Below are positions 16,793 to 25,171 of a stretch of DNA of 64,000 nucleotides, piece by piece. The stretch comes from Micromonospora avicenniae (lineage in GTDB: Bacteria > Actinomycetota > Actinomycetes > Mycobacteriales > Micromonosporaceae). Each line of letters begins with the position of its first letter. The first letter of the stretch is position 1. The position numbers were made by a program, and so were the translations under genes. The stretch covers positions 62,001 through 126,000 of the forward strand of contig NZ_FTNF01000002.1 in NCBI RefSeq assembly GCF_900156065.1, written 5' to 3'. The notes under the pieces are model-generated. The model was given only the letters and a program-made list of their open reading frames with translations, searched no databases and was not told where the DNA came from.

Positions 16793-17895
16793 GGGCGCTG
16801 CCCGGGCCATCCGGCGCCCGGCGGCGGCGCGATGGGCGCCGGTGTCGCCTGCTGTCTCGGCGCGACCTCGGGCAGCGGGATCGTGGACATCACCCGGTGG
16901 ACGATGTGGTCGGCCGGTACGTCGTCGGCCAGCGCGTCGTAGCTGAGCACCAGCCGGTGGCGCAGGATGTCCGGCGCGATGTCCTGCACGTCCTGGGGAA
17001 GCGCGTAGTCCCGACCGCGGAGCAGCGCCAGCGCGCGGGTGGCCCGGACCAGCCCGAGCGAGGCGCGCGGGCTGGCCCCGTACTGGATGAGCTGCGCGAC
17101 GTCCGGCATGCCGTGCTCGGCCGGGGCACGGGTGGCGAGCACCAGCCGGACCGCGTAGTCGACCAGCGCGTTGTGCACGAAGACCTGGTCGGCCTTGCGT
17201 TGCAGCGCCACGAGGTCGGTGGCGGTGAACACGGGCGCCGGTTCGGGGGCGGCCACCCCCATCCGGTAGACGATCTCCCGTTCCTCGGCGTCGGTGGGGT
17301 AACCAACGACGATCTTCATGAGGAAGCGGTCCCGCTGCGCCTCCGGCAGCGGGTAGACACCCTCCTGCTCGATCGGGTTCTGGGTGGCCATCACCAGGAA
17401 CGGGTCCGGCACCCGGTGGCTCTCCCCGCCGATCGAGACCTGCCGTTCGCTCATCACCTCGAGCAGCGCCGACTGCACCTTGGCCGGCGCTCGGTTGATC
17501 TCGTCGGCGAGCAGGAAGTTGACGAAGACCGGGCCGAGTTCGATGTCGAACTTCTCGCTCGACTGCCGGTAGATGCGGGTGCCCATGATGTCGGCCGGCA
17601 CCAGGTCGGGGGTGAACTGCACCCGCGCGAACGAGCCACCGACGACCTTGGCGAGGGTTTCGACGGCCAGGGTCTTGGCCACCCCGGGCACCCCTTCGAG
17701 CAGGCAGTGACCGCGGGCGAGGAGCGCGACGACCATCCGCTCCACCATCCGGTCCTGCCCGACGATCACCCTCTTGATCTCGAACAGCGCCCGTTCCAGC
17801 AGGGTCGCGTCCTCGGCGGGGGTGGTCACCGGCGGGGACGTCTGGGGTGCTGTCCCGTTCGGCGTCGGGGCGTCGGGCGTGGTCGGCTGGGCCAC
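16789..17895 (-). CDS. MoxR family AAA+ ATPase
   Basis: 368 residues. Walker A GVPGVAKT near residue 70, Walker B LLADEINRAP near residue 130, sensor 1 MATQNP, and arginine-finger region EAQRDRFLMK are all present. The first 30 residues are a Pro/Thr-rich tail. MoxR proteins act as chaperones that mature complexes, often with VWA partners, and here DUF58 and VWA genes follow directly in the operon. The start at 17895 agrees with the homologous part beginning LLERALFEIKRVIVGQ at residue 32. Confidence 0.93.
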   Translation of the reverse strand: MAQPTTPDAPTPNGTAPQTSPPVTTPAEDATLLERALFEIKRVIVGQDRMVERMVVALLARGHCLLEGVPGVAKTLAVETLAKVVGGSFARVQFTPDLVPADIMGTRIYRQSSEKFDIELGPVFVNFLLADEINRAPAKVQSALLEVMSERQVSIGGESHRVPDPFLVMATQNPIEQEGVYPLPEAQRDRFLMKIVVGYPTDAEEREIVYRMGVAAPEPAPVFTATDLVALQRKADQVFVHNALVDYAVRLVLATRAPAEHGMPDVAQLIQYGASPRASLGLVRATRALALLRGRDYALPQDVQDIAPDILRHRLVLSYDALADDVPADHIVHRVMSTIPLPEVAPRQQATPAPIAPPPGAGWPGQRP

Positions 17896-18123
17896 CGGTC
17901 CTCCACAGCATGATCGGTTGTCGCGGCGTGGTGCGTATCAAGACTCGCATGCCTGGCTGAGTACCGAGGTGGGGAGAAGGCGATTTCCGCCGCGCCGTCC
18001 CGAGCAGCCGGATCGCCACGTTCGGGGTGGACAGGAACGGCACCGGCGCGTGTACGATTCACCCGTCGCCGGGCGGCTCCCCCCGTGGCCGCCCGGCGCT
18101 CATCTTCTCCGCTCCCGCTGGCC

Positions 18124-18129
18124 TAGACT
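18124..18129 (+). promoter_or_regulatory. Candidate -10 box, leaderless start
   Basis: TAGACT lies 7 nt before the ATG at 18137 with no Shine-Dalgarno sequence, in a pattern repeated at 3162, 7606, 22047 and 41267. Confidence 0.5.
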
Positions 18130-18136
18130 GGCCGGG

Positions 18137-18367
18137 ATGAGCATTCCCTCCCCCGCCGACGAGCCGCTGATCTGCTCGGCAAAGGGGTGCCAGGCGCCCG
18201 CGACCTGGGCGCTGCGGTGGAACAACCCTCGGCTGCACGACCCCGACCGGCGCAAGACCTGGCTCGCCTGTCCGGCCCACCGCAAGACACTCGGCGACTT
18301 CCTCGACGCACGCGGCTTCCTGCGTGCGGTCGCACCACTGGCCGGATCGCCTACGCTCGAAGCGTGA
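18137..18367 (+). CDS. Small Cys-containing conserved protein
   Basis: 76 residues from the ATG at 18137, just past a -10-like box. It has the sequence CSAKGCQAPATWALRWNNP near the start and WLACPAHRKTLGDFL later, so three Cys and a Cys-x2-His arrangement suggest a small zinc-binding fold. Homologues in actinobacteria are often labelled acetone carboxylase without basis; nothing here supports that enzyme. It is followed 22 bp later by a PH-domain gene and is probably co-transcribed with it. Function unknown. Confidence 0.75.
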   Translation: MSIPSPADEPLICSAKGCQAPATWALRWNNPRLHDPDRRKTWLACPAHRKTLGDFLDARGFLRAVAPLAGSPTLEA

Positions 18368-18389
18368 GCGCGCAGAACGGAACGCCCCG

Positions 18390-18974
18390 GTGAGCGCCGC
18401 GGAGTCCCACCAGCCACCGGCCGCGGCCGGTCCGCCGGCCGTGCCCGGCCCCTTCCCGCCCCCGTCCGTGCCGGGCCCGCCGCCGGCCGGGCCGCTGGAG
18501 CCCTGGCCGGAGACCGTCCGCTGGCAGCCGATCTCCCGGGACCTGATCTGGGTCGAGTTGCTCAGGCTCGCCGCCGTCCTGGTGGTCGTCCTGCTGGGAG
18601 TGGTGATCGGCTGGGTTCTCAACGGTCACTGGCTGTTCGGGCTGGGCTTCGCCGTCGTGCTGCTGCTGGGCGCGGGACGTGCCGTCTCGATCGTCCGCGC
18701 GGTCCACGCCTGGGGCTACGCGGAGCGTTCCGACGATCTGCTGGTCCGGCACGGGCTGCTGGTCCGACGGCTGTCCATCGTGCCGTACGCCCGGATGCAG
18801 TTCGTCGACGTCAGCGCCGGCCCGCTGGAGCGCGCCTTCGACCTCGCCACCGTCCAGTTGCACACAGCCGCGGCGGCGAGCGACGCCCGGGTGCCGGGGC
18901 TGCGGCCGGCCGAGGCGTCCCGGCTGCGCGACCGGCTCACCGCGCTGGGCGAGGACCGGGCGGAGGGGCTGTGA
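18390..18974 (+). CDS. Membrane protein with bacterial PH domain
   Basis: 194 residues from a GTG at 18390. A 45-residue Pro/Ala-rich lead is followed by two membrane helices (LLRLAAVLVVVLLGVVIGWV and the next hydrophobic run) and one bacterial PH domain (formerly DUF304; WGYAERSDDLLVRHGLLVRR, IVPYARMQFVDVSAGPLER). This is the YdbS arrangement. The next gene encodes a larger protein with more such domains, the YdbT counterpart. The pair is thought to work at the membrane, but the role is not known. Confidence 0.85.
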   Translation: MSAAESHQPPAAAGPPAVPGPFPPPSVPGPPPAGPLEPWPETVRWQPISRDLIWVELLRLAAVLVVVLLGVVIGWVLNGHWLFGLGFAVVLLLGAGRAVSIVRAVHAWGYAERSDDLLVRHGLLVRRLSIVPYARMQFVDVSAGPLERAFDLATVQLHTAAAASDARVPGLRPAEASRLRDRLTALGEDRAEGL

Positions 18975-19017
18975 TCGTCCGTTGCGGCTCGTCGCCGGTG
19001 CTCACGGAGCCGGCCCG

Positions 19018-20799
19018 ATGAGCGACGGCCCGGCCGAGCCGGCCGCCCGCCCGCCCGCGCCGTCGCCCGAGCCGCCCTCCGCCGGCACACCGGCGCCGCC
19101 TGAGCCGCCCCCCACTCCCGGAGCACCCGCCGCCGCGCCGGTACCACCGCCGCACCCCGGCACCCCGCCGTTCCCCGTCAACCCGGCGTACCCCGGCGCG
19201 CCGATGCCGTACCCGGGTCCACCGGCGTACCCGGGCGGACCGCCGCAGGCCGCGCCCTACCCGGGCGGACCGCCACACGCCACGCCCTACCCCGGACCGC
19301 CGCACGCCGCGCCGTACCCCGGTGGGCCGTACACCGCGCCCTACCCGGGTGGGCCGCCGCACCCCGGGCGGTACCCCGGTGCGGCCTGGCCCGCGACACC
19401 GTACGGCGGCTCGCCGCCGGTCGGGCCGGGCATGTACGTCCGGCCCGGCCCGCCGGCCTGGCCGGATCCGGTGGAACCGCGAAAGCGGCTGCATCCGCTG
19501 AGCCCGGCCCTGCACGGCGCCAAGTCGCTGGTCGTGGTGATCGCCGGACTCTCCTGGTCGACCCTGTCCCGGGTGGGCTTCGGCTGGTTCGCCGCGATGG
19601 TGGTGGCGCTGGCCCTCGGGGCGACTGTGATCTCGATCATCAGCTGGTACAACACCGGCTACCACGTGGTCGGCCGGGAACTGCGGGTGTACGAGGGGCT
19701 GCTCTGGCGGCGTACCCGCGCCATCCCGCTCGAACGGTTGCAGGCCGTGGAGGTGGTCCGGCCGCTGCTCGCCCAGCTCACCGGTCTGGCCGAGCTGCGC
19801 CTCGAGGTGGTCGGCGGCGGCAAGACCGAGGCGCCCCTCGCGTACCTGACGGTGGCCGACGCGGCCGCGCTGCGCGGGCGGCTGCTGGCCCTCGCCGACC
19901 GGGCCGGGCAGCCGGCGGCCGCACCGGCAACCGGCGCGGCGGTGCCGGCAGCGCCGGGCCGGCCGGCCGCCCCGGCGGCGGTACCGCCCGGCCGGGCACT
20001 GCATACGGTGGGCAACCAGGACCTCCTGGTCAGCCAGTTGCTCACGCCGCAGGCGTTCCTGCTGCCGCTCGGTCTGGCGTTCGTGGTGGCGCAGTTCCTC
20101 TCCGAGGACTCGTGGTCGTTCATCGCGGTGGCGAGCACGCTCACGGCGATGGCCGGCGTGGTGCTGCAACCCGTCCGGCGGGTCCTCGACGACTGGAACT
20201 TCCGGCTCGCGCGCGACGACGGGACGCTGCGGGTACGCAACGGTCTGCTGGAGACCCGGGCGCAGACCGTTCCACTGCGCCGCGTGCAGACCGTGCGGGC
20301 CACGTGGCCGCTGCTGTGGCGGATGAAGGGCTGGCTGCGGCTGCGGCTGGAGGTGGCCGGCTACTCGGTCGGCGAGGGCGACGAACGCAACCGTCCGGAC
20401 CGGCTGCTGCCGGTCGGCGACCTGCCCACCGCCGAGCTGATCGTGGCCGAGGTGCTGCCGGGGGTACGCCTGACCGGGCTGCCGCTCACCCCGCCGCCAC
20501 CCCGGGCGCGTTGGCTGCACCCGCTCGGGCGCAACGCCCTCGGCGCCGGGCTGCACGAGCAGGTCGTGGTGGTCCGCTCCGGGCTGCTCACCCGGCAGTT
20601 GACCGTCGTGCCGTACGCCCGGATCCAGAGCGTCCGGGTGGTGCAGGGGCCGCTGCAGCGCCGGTTGCGGCTCGCCACCGTGCACGCGGACACCGCGGGT
20701 GGCTCGGGCGCGGCGGCCGAGTCCCGCGACGTCGACGAGGCGTGGGCGCTGGCCGCGGAGTTGACCGCACGGACGCACACCGCGCGCCGGGCCGGCTGA
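19018..20799 (+). CDS. Large membrane protein with repeated bacterial PH domains
   Basis: 593 residues from the ATG at 19018; the frame is open far upstream but that part overlaps the YdbS-like gene. Residues 1-150 are Pro-rich with repeated PYPGGPP-like units. Then come membrane helix pairs and three PH-type units, seen as repeats of a ...R..L..R.RxIPLxRLQAVEVVRPLL pattern (in part), QTVPLRRVQTV and TVVPYARIQSVRVVQGPL. This matches YdbT-like proteins. The long Pro-rich cytoplasmic tail is unusual and could bind other proteins. It follows the smaller PH gene by 43 bp. Confidence 0.85.
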   Translation: MSDGPAEPAARPPAPSPEPPSAGTPAPPEPPPTPGAPAAAPVPPPHPGTPPFPVNPAYPGAPMPYPGPPAYPGGPPQAAPYPGGPPHATPYPGPPHAAPYPGGPYTAPYPGGPPHPGRYPGAAWPATPYGGSPPVGPGMYVRPGPPAWPDPVEPRKRLHPLSPALHGAKSLVVVIAGLSWSTLSRVGFGWFAAMVVALALGATVISIISWYNTGYHVVGRELRVYEGLLWRRTRAIPLERLQAVEVVRPLLAQLTGLAELRLEVVGGGKTEAPLAYLTVADAAALRGRLLALADRAGQPAAAPATGAAVPAAPGRPAAPAAVPPGRALHTVGNQDLLVSQLLTPQAFLLPLGLAFVVAQFLSEDSWSFIAVASTLTAMAGVVLQPVRRVLDDWNFRLARDDGTLRVRNGLLETRAQTVPLRRVQTVRATWPLLWRMKGWLRLRLEVAGYSVGEGDERNRPDRLLPVGDLPTAELIVAEVLPGVRLTGLPLTPPPPRARWLHPLGRNALGAGLHEQVVVVRSGLLTRQLTVVPYARIQSVRVVQGPLQRRLRLATVHADTAGGSGAAAESRDVDEAWALAAELTARTHTARRAG

Positions 20800-20810
20800 C
20801 CTCGGCCGGC

Positions 20811-21899
20811 TCAGCCGGTGACTCGTACCCCCGCCGGATCGACGGCCGGTGCGGCGTCCTCGACTCCGGCCGGCGGCGCGTCTGCCGCCGGGCCGTCGCC
20901 GGTCGGTACCGGGTCGCTGCTCGCCGCCGCGGTGCCGGCCGGGCCTCGGCGGGCACGGCGGGCGGCCCACCACCGCTCGGCCAGGCCGACGACGAGGAAC
21001 GTCACCCCGACGTACGTCCAGCCGACCAGGACGTCGATCACGTAGTGCTCGCCGGAGTACACCAGGGTGAAGGTCATCGCCAGCGGGTAGGCCAGCAGCA
21101 GCGGCCACCAGCGCTTGCGGGTGCCGGTCAGGAAGAACAGCACCACGAAGAGCGCCCAGGCGGTGTGCAGCGACGGCATCGCGGCCACCGGGTTCGAGGC
21201 GATCTGGCCGGCGTTGAGCAGGTTGCCGGCGCCGTGCATGCCGAACTCCTTCCACCCCCGGGTGGAGATGCGGGCCACCTCCTCGATCAGGCCGTTCTGC
21301 GCGGCCCACCAGGGCGGGGCCGCCGGGTAGAGGAAGTAGGTGGCCAGGCCGGCGGCGCAGAGGAAACCCCACCGCCGCATGTACGCCCCCCAGCGCGACC
21401 GGTTACGCAGCCACAACACCGCGGCGGCGCTGAGCGCCACCACGAAGTGCGAGAAGTAGACCCAGCTGGCCGCCACGTCCCACCACTGCACCTCGGGCCG
21501 GTACAGGTGCTGCTGAAGCCAGACGGTGGGCACCTGCCCGCCCGTCGCCCAGCCGAACATGAAGCGGTCGGCGGCGACTAGCTCGTACGCGTGCGGCACC
21601 GCGCCGTTGTCCGCGAAGCCGCGGGAGAGGTTGTACACCGCGAAGAGCACCACCACCGGCACCCAGTCGCGCGCGAAGCGCAGGTGGCTGCGCCAGGGCC
21701 GGGACGAGTGCCAGGCGATGGTCGCCGCCCAGATCCAGACGAACGCGTACGCCGGGTCGGTGGGCAGCCCGATGAGGAACCAGGCGGCGACGAAGGCCAC
21801 CCCCCAGATCGTCATGGCGACCAGACGGCGGCGCCCGCGGTCCGGCGGCGCGGGCGGGTCGGTCCGGGCGGGGGGCTGGGGGTCAGTCACGACGGCCAT
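20811..21899 (-). CDS. PAP2-superfamily membrane protein
   Basis: 362 residues from the ATG at 21899, ten codons inside the longest frame. It has about six membrane helices between residues 30 and 290. The PAP2 catalytic pattern is present in part: SLHTAWA with its His, and YSGEHYVIDVLVGW with the second His and Asp. The family includes phosphatidic acid phosphatases and actinobacterial inositol-phosphate transferases (AUR1-like); this one looks most like the latter by length and spacing. The last 55 residues are an Ala/Pro/Asp tail without clear role. Confidence 0.82.
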   Translation of the reverse strand: MAVVTDPQPPARTDPPAPPDRGRRRLVAMTIWGVAFVAAWFLIGLPTDPAYAFVWIWAATIAWHSSRPWRSHLRFARDWVPVVVLFAVYNLSRGFADNGAVPHAYELVAADRFMFGWATGGQVPTVWLQQHLYRPEVQWWDVAASWVYFSHFVVALSAAAVLWLRNRSRWGAYMRRWGFLCAAGLATYFLYPAAPPWWAAQNGLIEEVARISTRGWKEFGMHGAGNLLNAGQIASNPVAAMPSLHTAWALFVVLFFLTGTRKRWWPLLLAYPLAMTFTLVYSGEHYVIDVLVGWTYVGVTFLVVGLAERWWAARRARRGPAGTAAASSDPVPTGDGPAADAPPAGVEDAAPAVDPAGVRVTG

Positions 21900-22046
21900 C
21901 GCGGTCAAGGTTAACGGCGGGCGAGGCATCGACCGAAGCCAGCCACCAGCGCGTCGCCGGTCGCCGGCCGGGCTGCCACGTCACGGGCCGGTGCAGAGCT
22001 CCTGTCCACCGCCGTCGCGGGCATGGCCCCCGGGCCACCCGGCACC

Positions 22047-22052
22047 TAGGCT
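22047..22052 (+). promoter_or_regulatory. Candidate -10 box, leaderless start
   Basis: TAGGCT lies 7 nt before the ATG at 22060 with no ribosome binding site between. Confidence 0.5.
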
Positions 22053-22059
22053 GTTGGCC

Positions 22060-22464
22060 ATGCAGGAACAGCCCGAGCCCGGACTCACGCCGGGGCTGAC
22101 CGCCCGGATGGAGTTGACCGTCACCGACGCCGACACAGCGCAGGCGGTCGGCTCGGGAGACGTGCCGGTCCTGGGCACGCCCCGCGTCCTGGCACTGGCC
22201 GAGGCGGCGTCGGTGGCCGCGACCGCCGCGAGCCTGCCGCCCGGCATGACCACGGTGGGGATCCGAATCGAGCTCGACCACCGGGCCGCCACCGCGGTCG
22301 GGAGAACGGTGCACGCTCAGGCCCGGCTCGCCGAGGTCGACGGGCGACGGCTGCTGTTCGAGGTGCGCGTGACCGACGGTACGGAGACGGTGGCCGACGG
22401 GCGCGTGGAGCGGATGCTCGTGGACCGCCGGCGCTTCGTGGAGCGGGCCACCCGTACCGCATGA
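22060..22464 (+). CDS. Thioesterase-like hotdog protein (FlK-like)
   Basis: 134 residues. The pattern GLTARMELTVTDADTAQAVGSGDVPVLGTP and later TVGIRIELDHRAATAVGRTV (given in pieces) matches the single hotdog fold of fluoroacetyl-CoA thioesterase-like proteins. These hydrolyse small acyl-CoA thioesters, though most members have no known substrate. The start at 22060 is supported by the -10-like box; upstream in-frame codons overlap the divergent PAP2 gene. Its stop overlaps the start of the MBL hydrolase (ATGA), so they form an operon and may act on the same metabolite. Confidence 0.75.
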   Translation: MQEQPEPGLTPGLTARMELTVTDADTAQAVGSGDVPVLGTPRVLALAEAASVAATAASLPPGMTTVGIRIELDHRAATAVGRTVHAQARLAEVDGRRLLFEVRVTDGTETVADGRVERMLVDRRRFVERATRTA

Positions 22465-23294
22465 CCGGCCGTTTCGTCGAGGTCGCCGACGGCGTGCACG
22501 TGTTCAACGAGCCGGTGCTCGACGTCAACGTCACGCTTGTCGTCGGGGACGGCGCCGCCCTGCTGGTCGACACGCTCTCCACCGCCGGGCAGGCCGCCGA
22601 GCTGGCCGCCGCCGCCCGAGCGGTCACCACCGCCCCGCTGACGGTGGTGAACACCCACCACCACTTCGACCACTGCTTCGGCAACGCCGTCCTCGCCGGG
22701 CAGCCGCCACGCCCGATCTACGCGCACGAGCGCGTCACCGCGGCGCTGCGAAAGCACCCGGACCGGCTGCGCCGGGAGGCGTACGACGAGGTGTCGGCCG
22801 GTTGGCCGGAACTCGCCCCCGCGCTCGCCGCCACCGTGCTGCTGGCACCGAGCCGGTCGGTACGCACGGAGACGCTGCTGGACGTGGGCGGCCGGCCGGT
22901 GCTGCTGCGCCATCCCGGACCGGGGCACACCGACGGCGACCTGGTGGTGCAGGTACCGGACGCGGACGTGCTGGTCGCCGGGGACCTGATCGAGGAGAGC
23001 GGGCCGCCCGCGTTCGAGGACGCGTACCCGCTGCGCTGGCCCGACGCCGTGGTCGACCTGTTGCGGCTCTGCACCGCCACGACGGTCGTGGTCCCCGGGC
23101 ACGGCCGCCCGGTGGACGTGGACTTCGTCCGGGCCCAGCAGCGGCAGCTGACGGAGCTGGCCGGGCTGATCCGGGCCGGGCACCGGGCCGGCGTCGCGCC
23201 GGAGCGGCTCACCGCCGACGCCCCGTTCGGCCCCGACGCCGCGCTGACGGCGATCCGCCGCGGCTACACCGAACTCGACGCCACCGCCCCCTGA
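22461..23294 (+). CDS. Metallo-beta-lactamase-fold hydrolase
   Basis: 277 residues, coupled to the hotdog gene by an ATGA overlap. The metal-binding motif is HHHFDHC near residue 59; further ligands are His in HPGPGHTDGD, Asp in VAGDLIEES and His in VVPGHGRPVD. The family covers glyoxalase II, lactonases and thioesterases. Partnership with a thioesterase-like protein suggests an acyl-thioester or lactone substrate, but that is inference. No signal peptide is present. Confidence 0.88.
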   Translation: MTGRFVEVADGVHVFNEPVLDVNVTLVVGDGAALLVDTLSTAGQAAELAAAARAVTTAPLTVVNTHHHFDHCFGNAVLAGQPPRPIYAHERVTAALRKHPDRLRREAYDEVSAGWPELAPALAATVLLAPSRSVRTETLLDVGGRPVLLRHPGPGHTDGDLVVQVPDADVLVAGDLIEESGPPAFEDAYPLRWPDAVVDLLRLCTATTVVVPGHGRPVDVDFVRAQQRQLTELAGLIRAGHRAGVAPERLTADAPFGPDAALTAIRRGYTELDATAP

Positions 23295-23307
23295 TCGGCG
23301 GACCTGT

Positions 23308-23763
23308 TCAGCCCGGTTCGCGGAGCAGTTCGGCGAGACGCTCCAGGTGCGGTACGGCGGCGGTCAGCGCGTCCCGCGCCTCGGGGTCGAGGCGGTTCAG
23401 CGCGTCGGTGAGCAGGGCCGCCCGGTGCCGGTGGTGGTCGGCGATCCGCTCTCGGGCCGCCTCGGTGACCCGCAGCCGCGCCACCCGGCCGTCCACCGGA
23501 TCGCGCTCCCGTCGCACCAACCCCGCCGCGACCAGGTCGCGTACCAGGGTGCTGACTGTGTTGGGCGCGGTACGCATCCGGCCGGCCGCCTCCTTGACGC
23601 TCACGCCCGGGTTCGCCCGGACCAGCAACATCAGCTCCGCCTGCGCGTCGGGTAGCTCGGGGCGGTTCGCCCGCTGGGTCGCCGAGCGACGCAGCCGCCG
23701 GTGCAGATCGCCCACGAGCGCGCCCAGCCTCGTCATGCTGTCGCTCGACATGACCTCCCCCAC
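23308..23763 (-). CDS. MarR family transcriptional regulator
   Basis: 151 residues with a winged helix at about residues 35-105 (SVKEAAGRMRTAPNTVSTLV, then wing ERDPVDGRVARLRVTEA). MarR proteins are usually repressors released by small phenolic or other ligands. It is divergent from an MFS drug exporter, and two short palindromes lie in the 81 bp between them, so it probably represses both. An internal ATG (MSSDSMTR) 12 bp later is an alternative start. Confidence 0.9.
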   Translation of the reverse strand: MGEVMSSDSMTRLGALVGDLHRRLRRSATQRANRPELPDAQAELMLLVRANPGVSVKEAAGRMRTAPNTVSTLVRDLVAAGLVRRERDPVDGRVARLRVTEAARERIADHHRHRAALLTDALNRLDPEARDALTAAVPHLERLAELLREPG

Positions 23764-23789
23764 GAGATGACCCTACCCAGGAGAAATAC

Positions 23790-23830
23790 CTCTGACTACA
23801 GAGCTAAGGTTACCGGCCGAGATCGTCTCG
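23790..23830. promoter_or_regulatory. Two operator-like palindromes between marR and MFS genes
   Basis: CTCTG-ACTA-CAGAG (23790-23803) and CGAGA-TCG-TCTCG (23818-23830) are both perfect 5+5 inverted repeats. Between them is TAAGGT, a possible -10 for the MFS gene. Binding by the MarR protein would block transcription in both directions. Both are seen directly; the regulator assignment is inference. Confidence 0.55.
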
Positions 23831-23844
23831 ATGGGGGAAGAACC

Positions 23845-25089
23845 ATGGTCCAGGCCGCACAGACACCCGTACGGACGCCGTCAGGCGGCCGCGACGCGAA
23901 CGCCGGACCGGCGCGCGGCGGCCCCGGTCTGGTGGCGCTGCTCGGCCTGCTGACCGCGTTCGGGCCGCTGTCGCTGGACATGTACCTGCCGGCGTTCCCC
24001 GCCATGGCTCGCGACCTCGGGGCGGACCAGGCGCACATCCAGCTCTCGCTCACCACCTGCCTGGTCGGAATGGCTGTCGGGCAGTTCGTGACCGGCCCGC
24101 TCAGCGACCGGTTGGGGCGGCGCCGGCTGGTGCTCGTCGGCGTGCTCGCGTACGCCGTACTCTCCCTGGTCTGCGCGGTCGCACCGAACGCCTCCGCGCT
24201 GGCGGTGGCACGCTTCGCCCAGGGCTTCGCCGGCGGGATGGGCGTCGTGGTGGCGCGGGCGGTGGTCCGCGACCTGCACTCCGGTCGGGCCGCGGCGAAG
24301 TACTTCTCCCAGCTCACACTGATCTTCGGCGTCGCCCCGGTCGCCGCGCCCGGCATCGGCAGCCTGGTGCTGCGGTTCGGCTCGTGGCGTGCGGTCTTCG
24401 TCGCCCTCGCGGCGATCGGCCTGCTGCTCGCCGTGGCGGTCGCCTGGCGGCTGCCCGAGACCCTCCCGGTCGAGCGTCGCAACGGCGCCGGCCTGGTCAG
24501 CACCGTACGGACGATGCGGATGCTCGCCACCGACCGGGTCTATCTCGGCTACGCGCTGACCCAGGCCCTCGCCTTCGCCGGGCTGTACGCCTACATCTCC
24601 GGTTCGTCCTTCGTCTTCCAGGACGTCTTCGGTGTCTCCGACGCCACCTTCAGCCTGATCTTCGGCCTCAACGCGCTGGGCCTGGTCGCCGTCGGGCAGG
24701 CCAACGCGCGACTGCTCGACCGTTCGGACCCGCGGACACTGCTGACCCGCACCCTGATGGTCAGCACGGCGGCCGCGGCTGGACTGCTCGCGGGTGCGGC
24801 GGTCGGCAGCGCGTGGGCCGTGGCGGTCTGCCTGTTCGTGTTCGTCGGCTCGCTGGGCATGGTGACGCCGAACAGCACCGCGCTCGGACTGGACCGCCAT
24901 CCGCGCCACGCCGGCAGCGCCGCGGCCCTGCTCGGAACGGTCCAGTCGGTGGCCGGGGCGCTCGCCGCCCCGCTGGTCGGTCTCGGTGGCGAGGGCAGCG
25001 GGGTGCCGATGGCCGCGGTCGTCGCGGGCGCCGTCGTGCTCTCCCTCACCGCGGTACTGGCCCTGACCCGCCACAGCCCGGCCGCCTGA
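23845..25089 (+). CDS. MFS multidrug exporter, Bcr/CflA family
   Basis: 414 residues from the ATG at 23845 behind GGGGGAAG. There are twelve hydrophobic segments. The signature of the family is present: LGLLTAFGPLSLDMYLPAFP in helix 1, and GPLSDRLGRRRLVLVG in the loop after helix 2. These are proton-driven exporters of drugs such as bicyclomycin and chloramphenicol or of metabolites. It is paired divergently with a MarR gene, the common layout for an inducible exporter. Confidence 0.92.
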   Translation: MVQAAQTPVRTPSGGRDANAGPARGGPGLVALLGLLTAFGPLSLDMYLPAFPAMARDLGADQAHIQLSLTTCLVGMAVGQFVTGPLSDRLGRRRLVLVGVLAYAVLSLVCAVAPNASALAVARFAQGFAGGMGVVVARAVVRDLHSGRAAAKYFSQLTLIFGVAPVAAPGIGSLVLRFGSWRAVFVALAAIGLLLAVAVAWRLPETLPVERRNGAGLVSTVRTMRMLATDRVYLGYALTQALAFAGLYAYISGSSFVFQDVFGVSDATFSLIFGLNALGLVAVGQANARLLDRSDPRTLLTRTLMVSTAAAAGLLAGAAVGSAWAVAVCLFVFVGSLGMVTPNSTALGLDRHPRHAGSAAALLGTVQSVAGALAAPLVGLGGEGSGVPMAAVVAGAVVLSLTAVLALTRHSPAA

Positions 25090-25104
25090 ACCGGTCGCCC
25101 ACCG

Positions 25105-25139
25105 GGTCGCGCTCGCGTCCCGCCGGCCGGCGCGCGACC
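25105..25139. terminator. Weak hairpin between convergent genes
   Basis: GGTCGCGC (25105-25112) can pair with GCGCGACC (25132-25139) over a 19-nt loop, between the MFS exporter and sugar kinase ends. Weak but well placed. Confidence 0.35.
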
Positions 25140-25171
25140 TGGTCGCGTACCGGCTGGCGGCAGGACGCGAC

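Noticed and set aside
18137-18367. Acetone carboxylase
   Set aside because: Homologues carry this label, but the protein has only 76 residues and no carboxylase feature.
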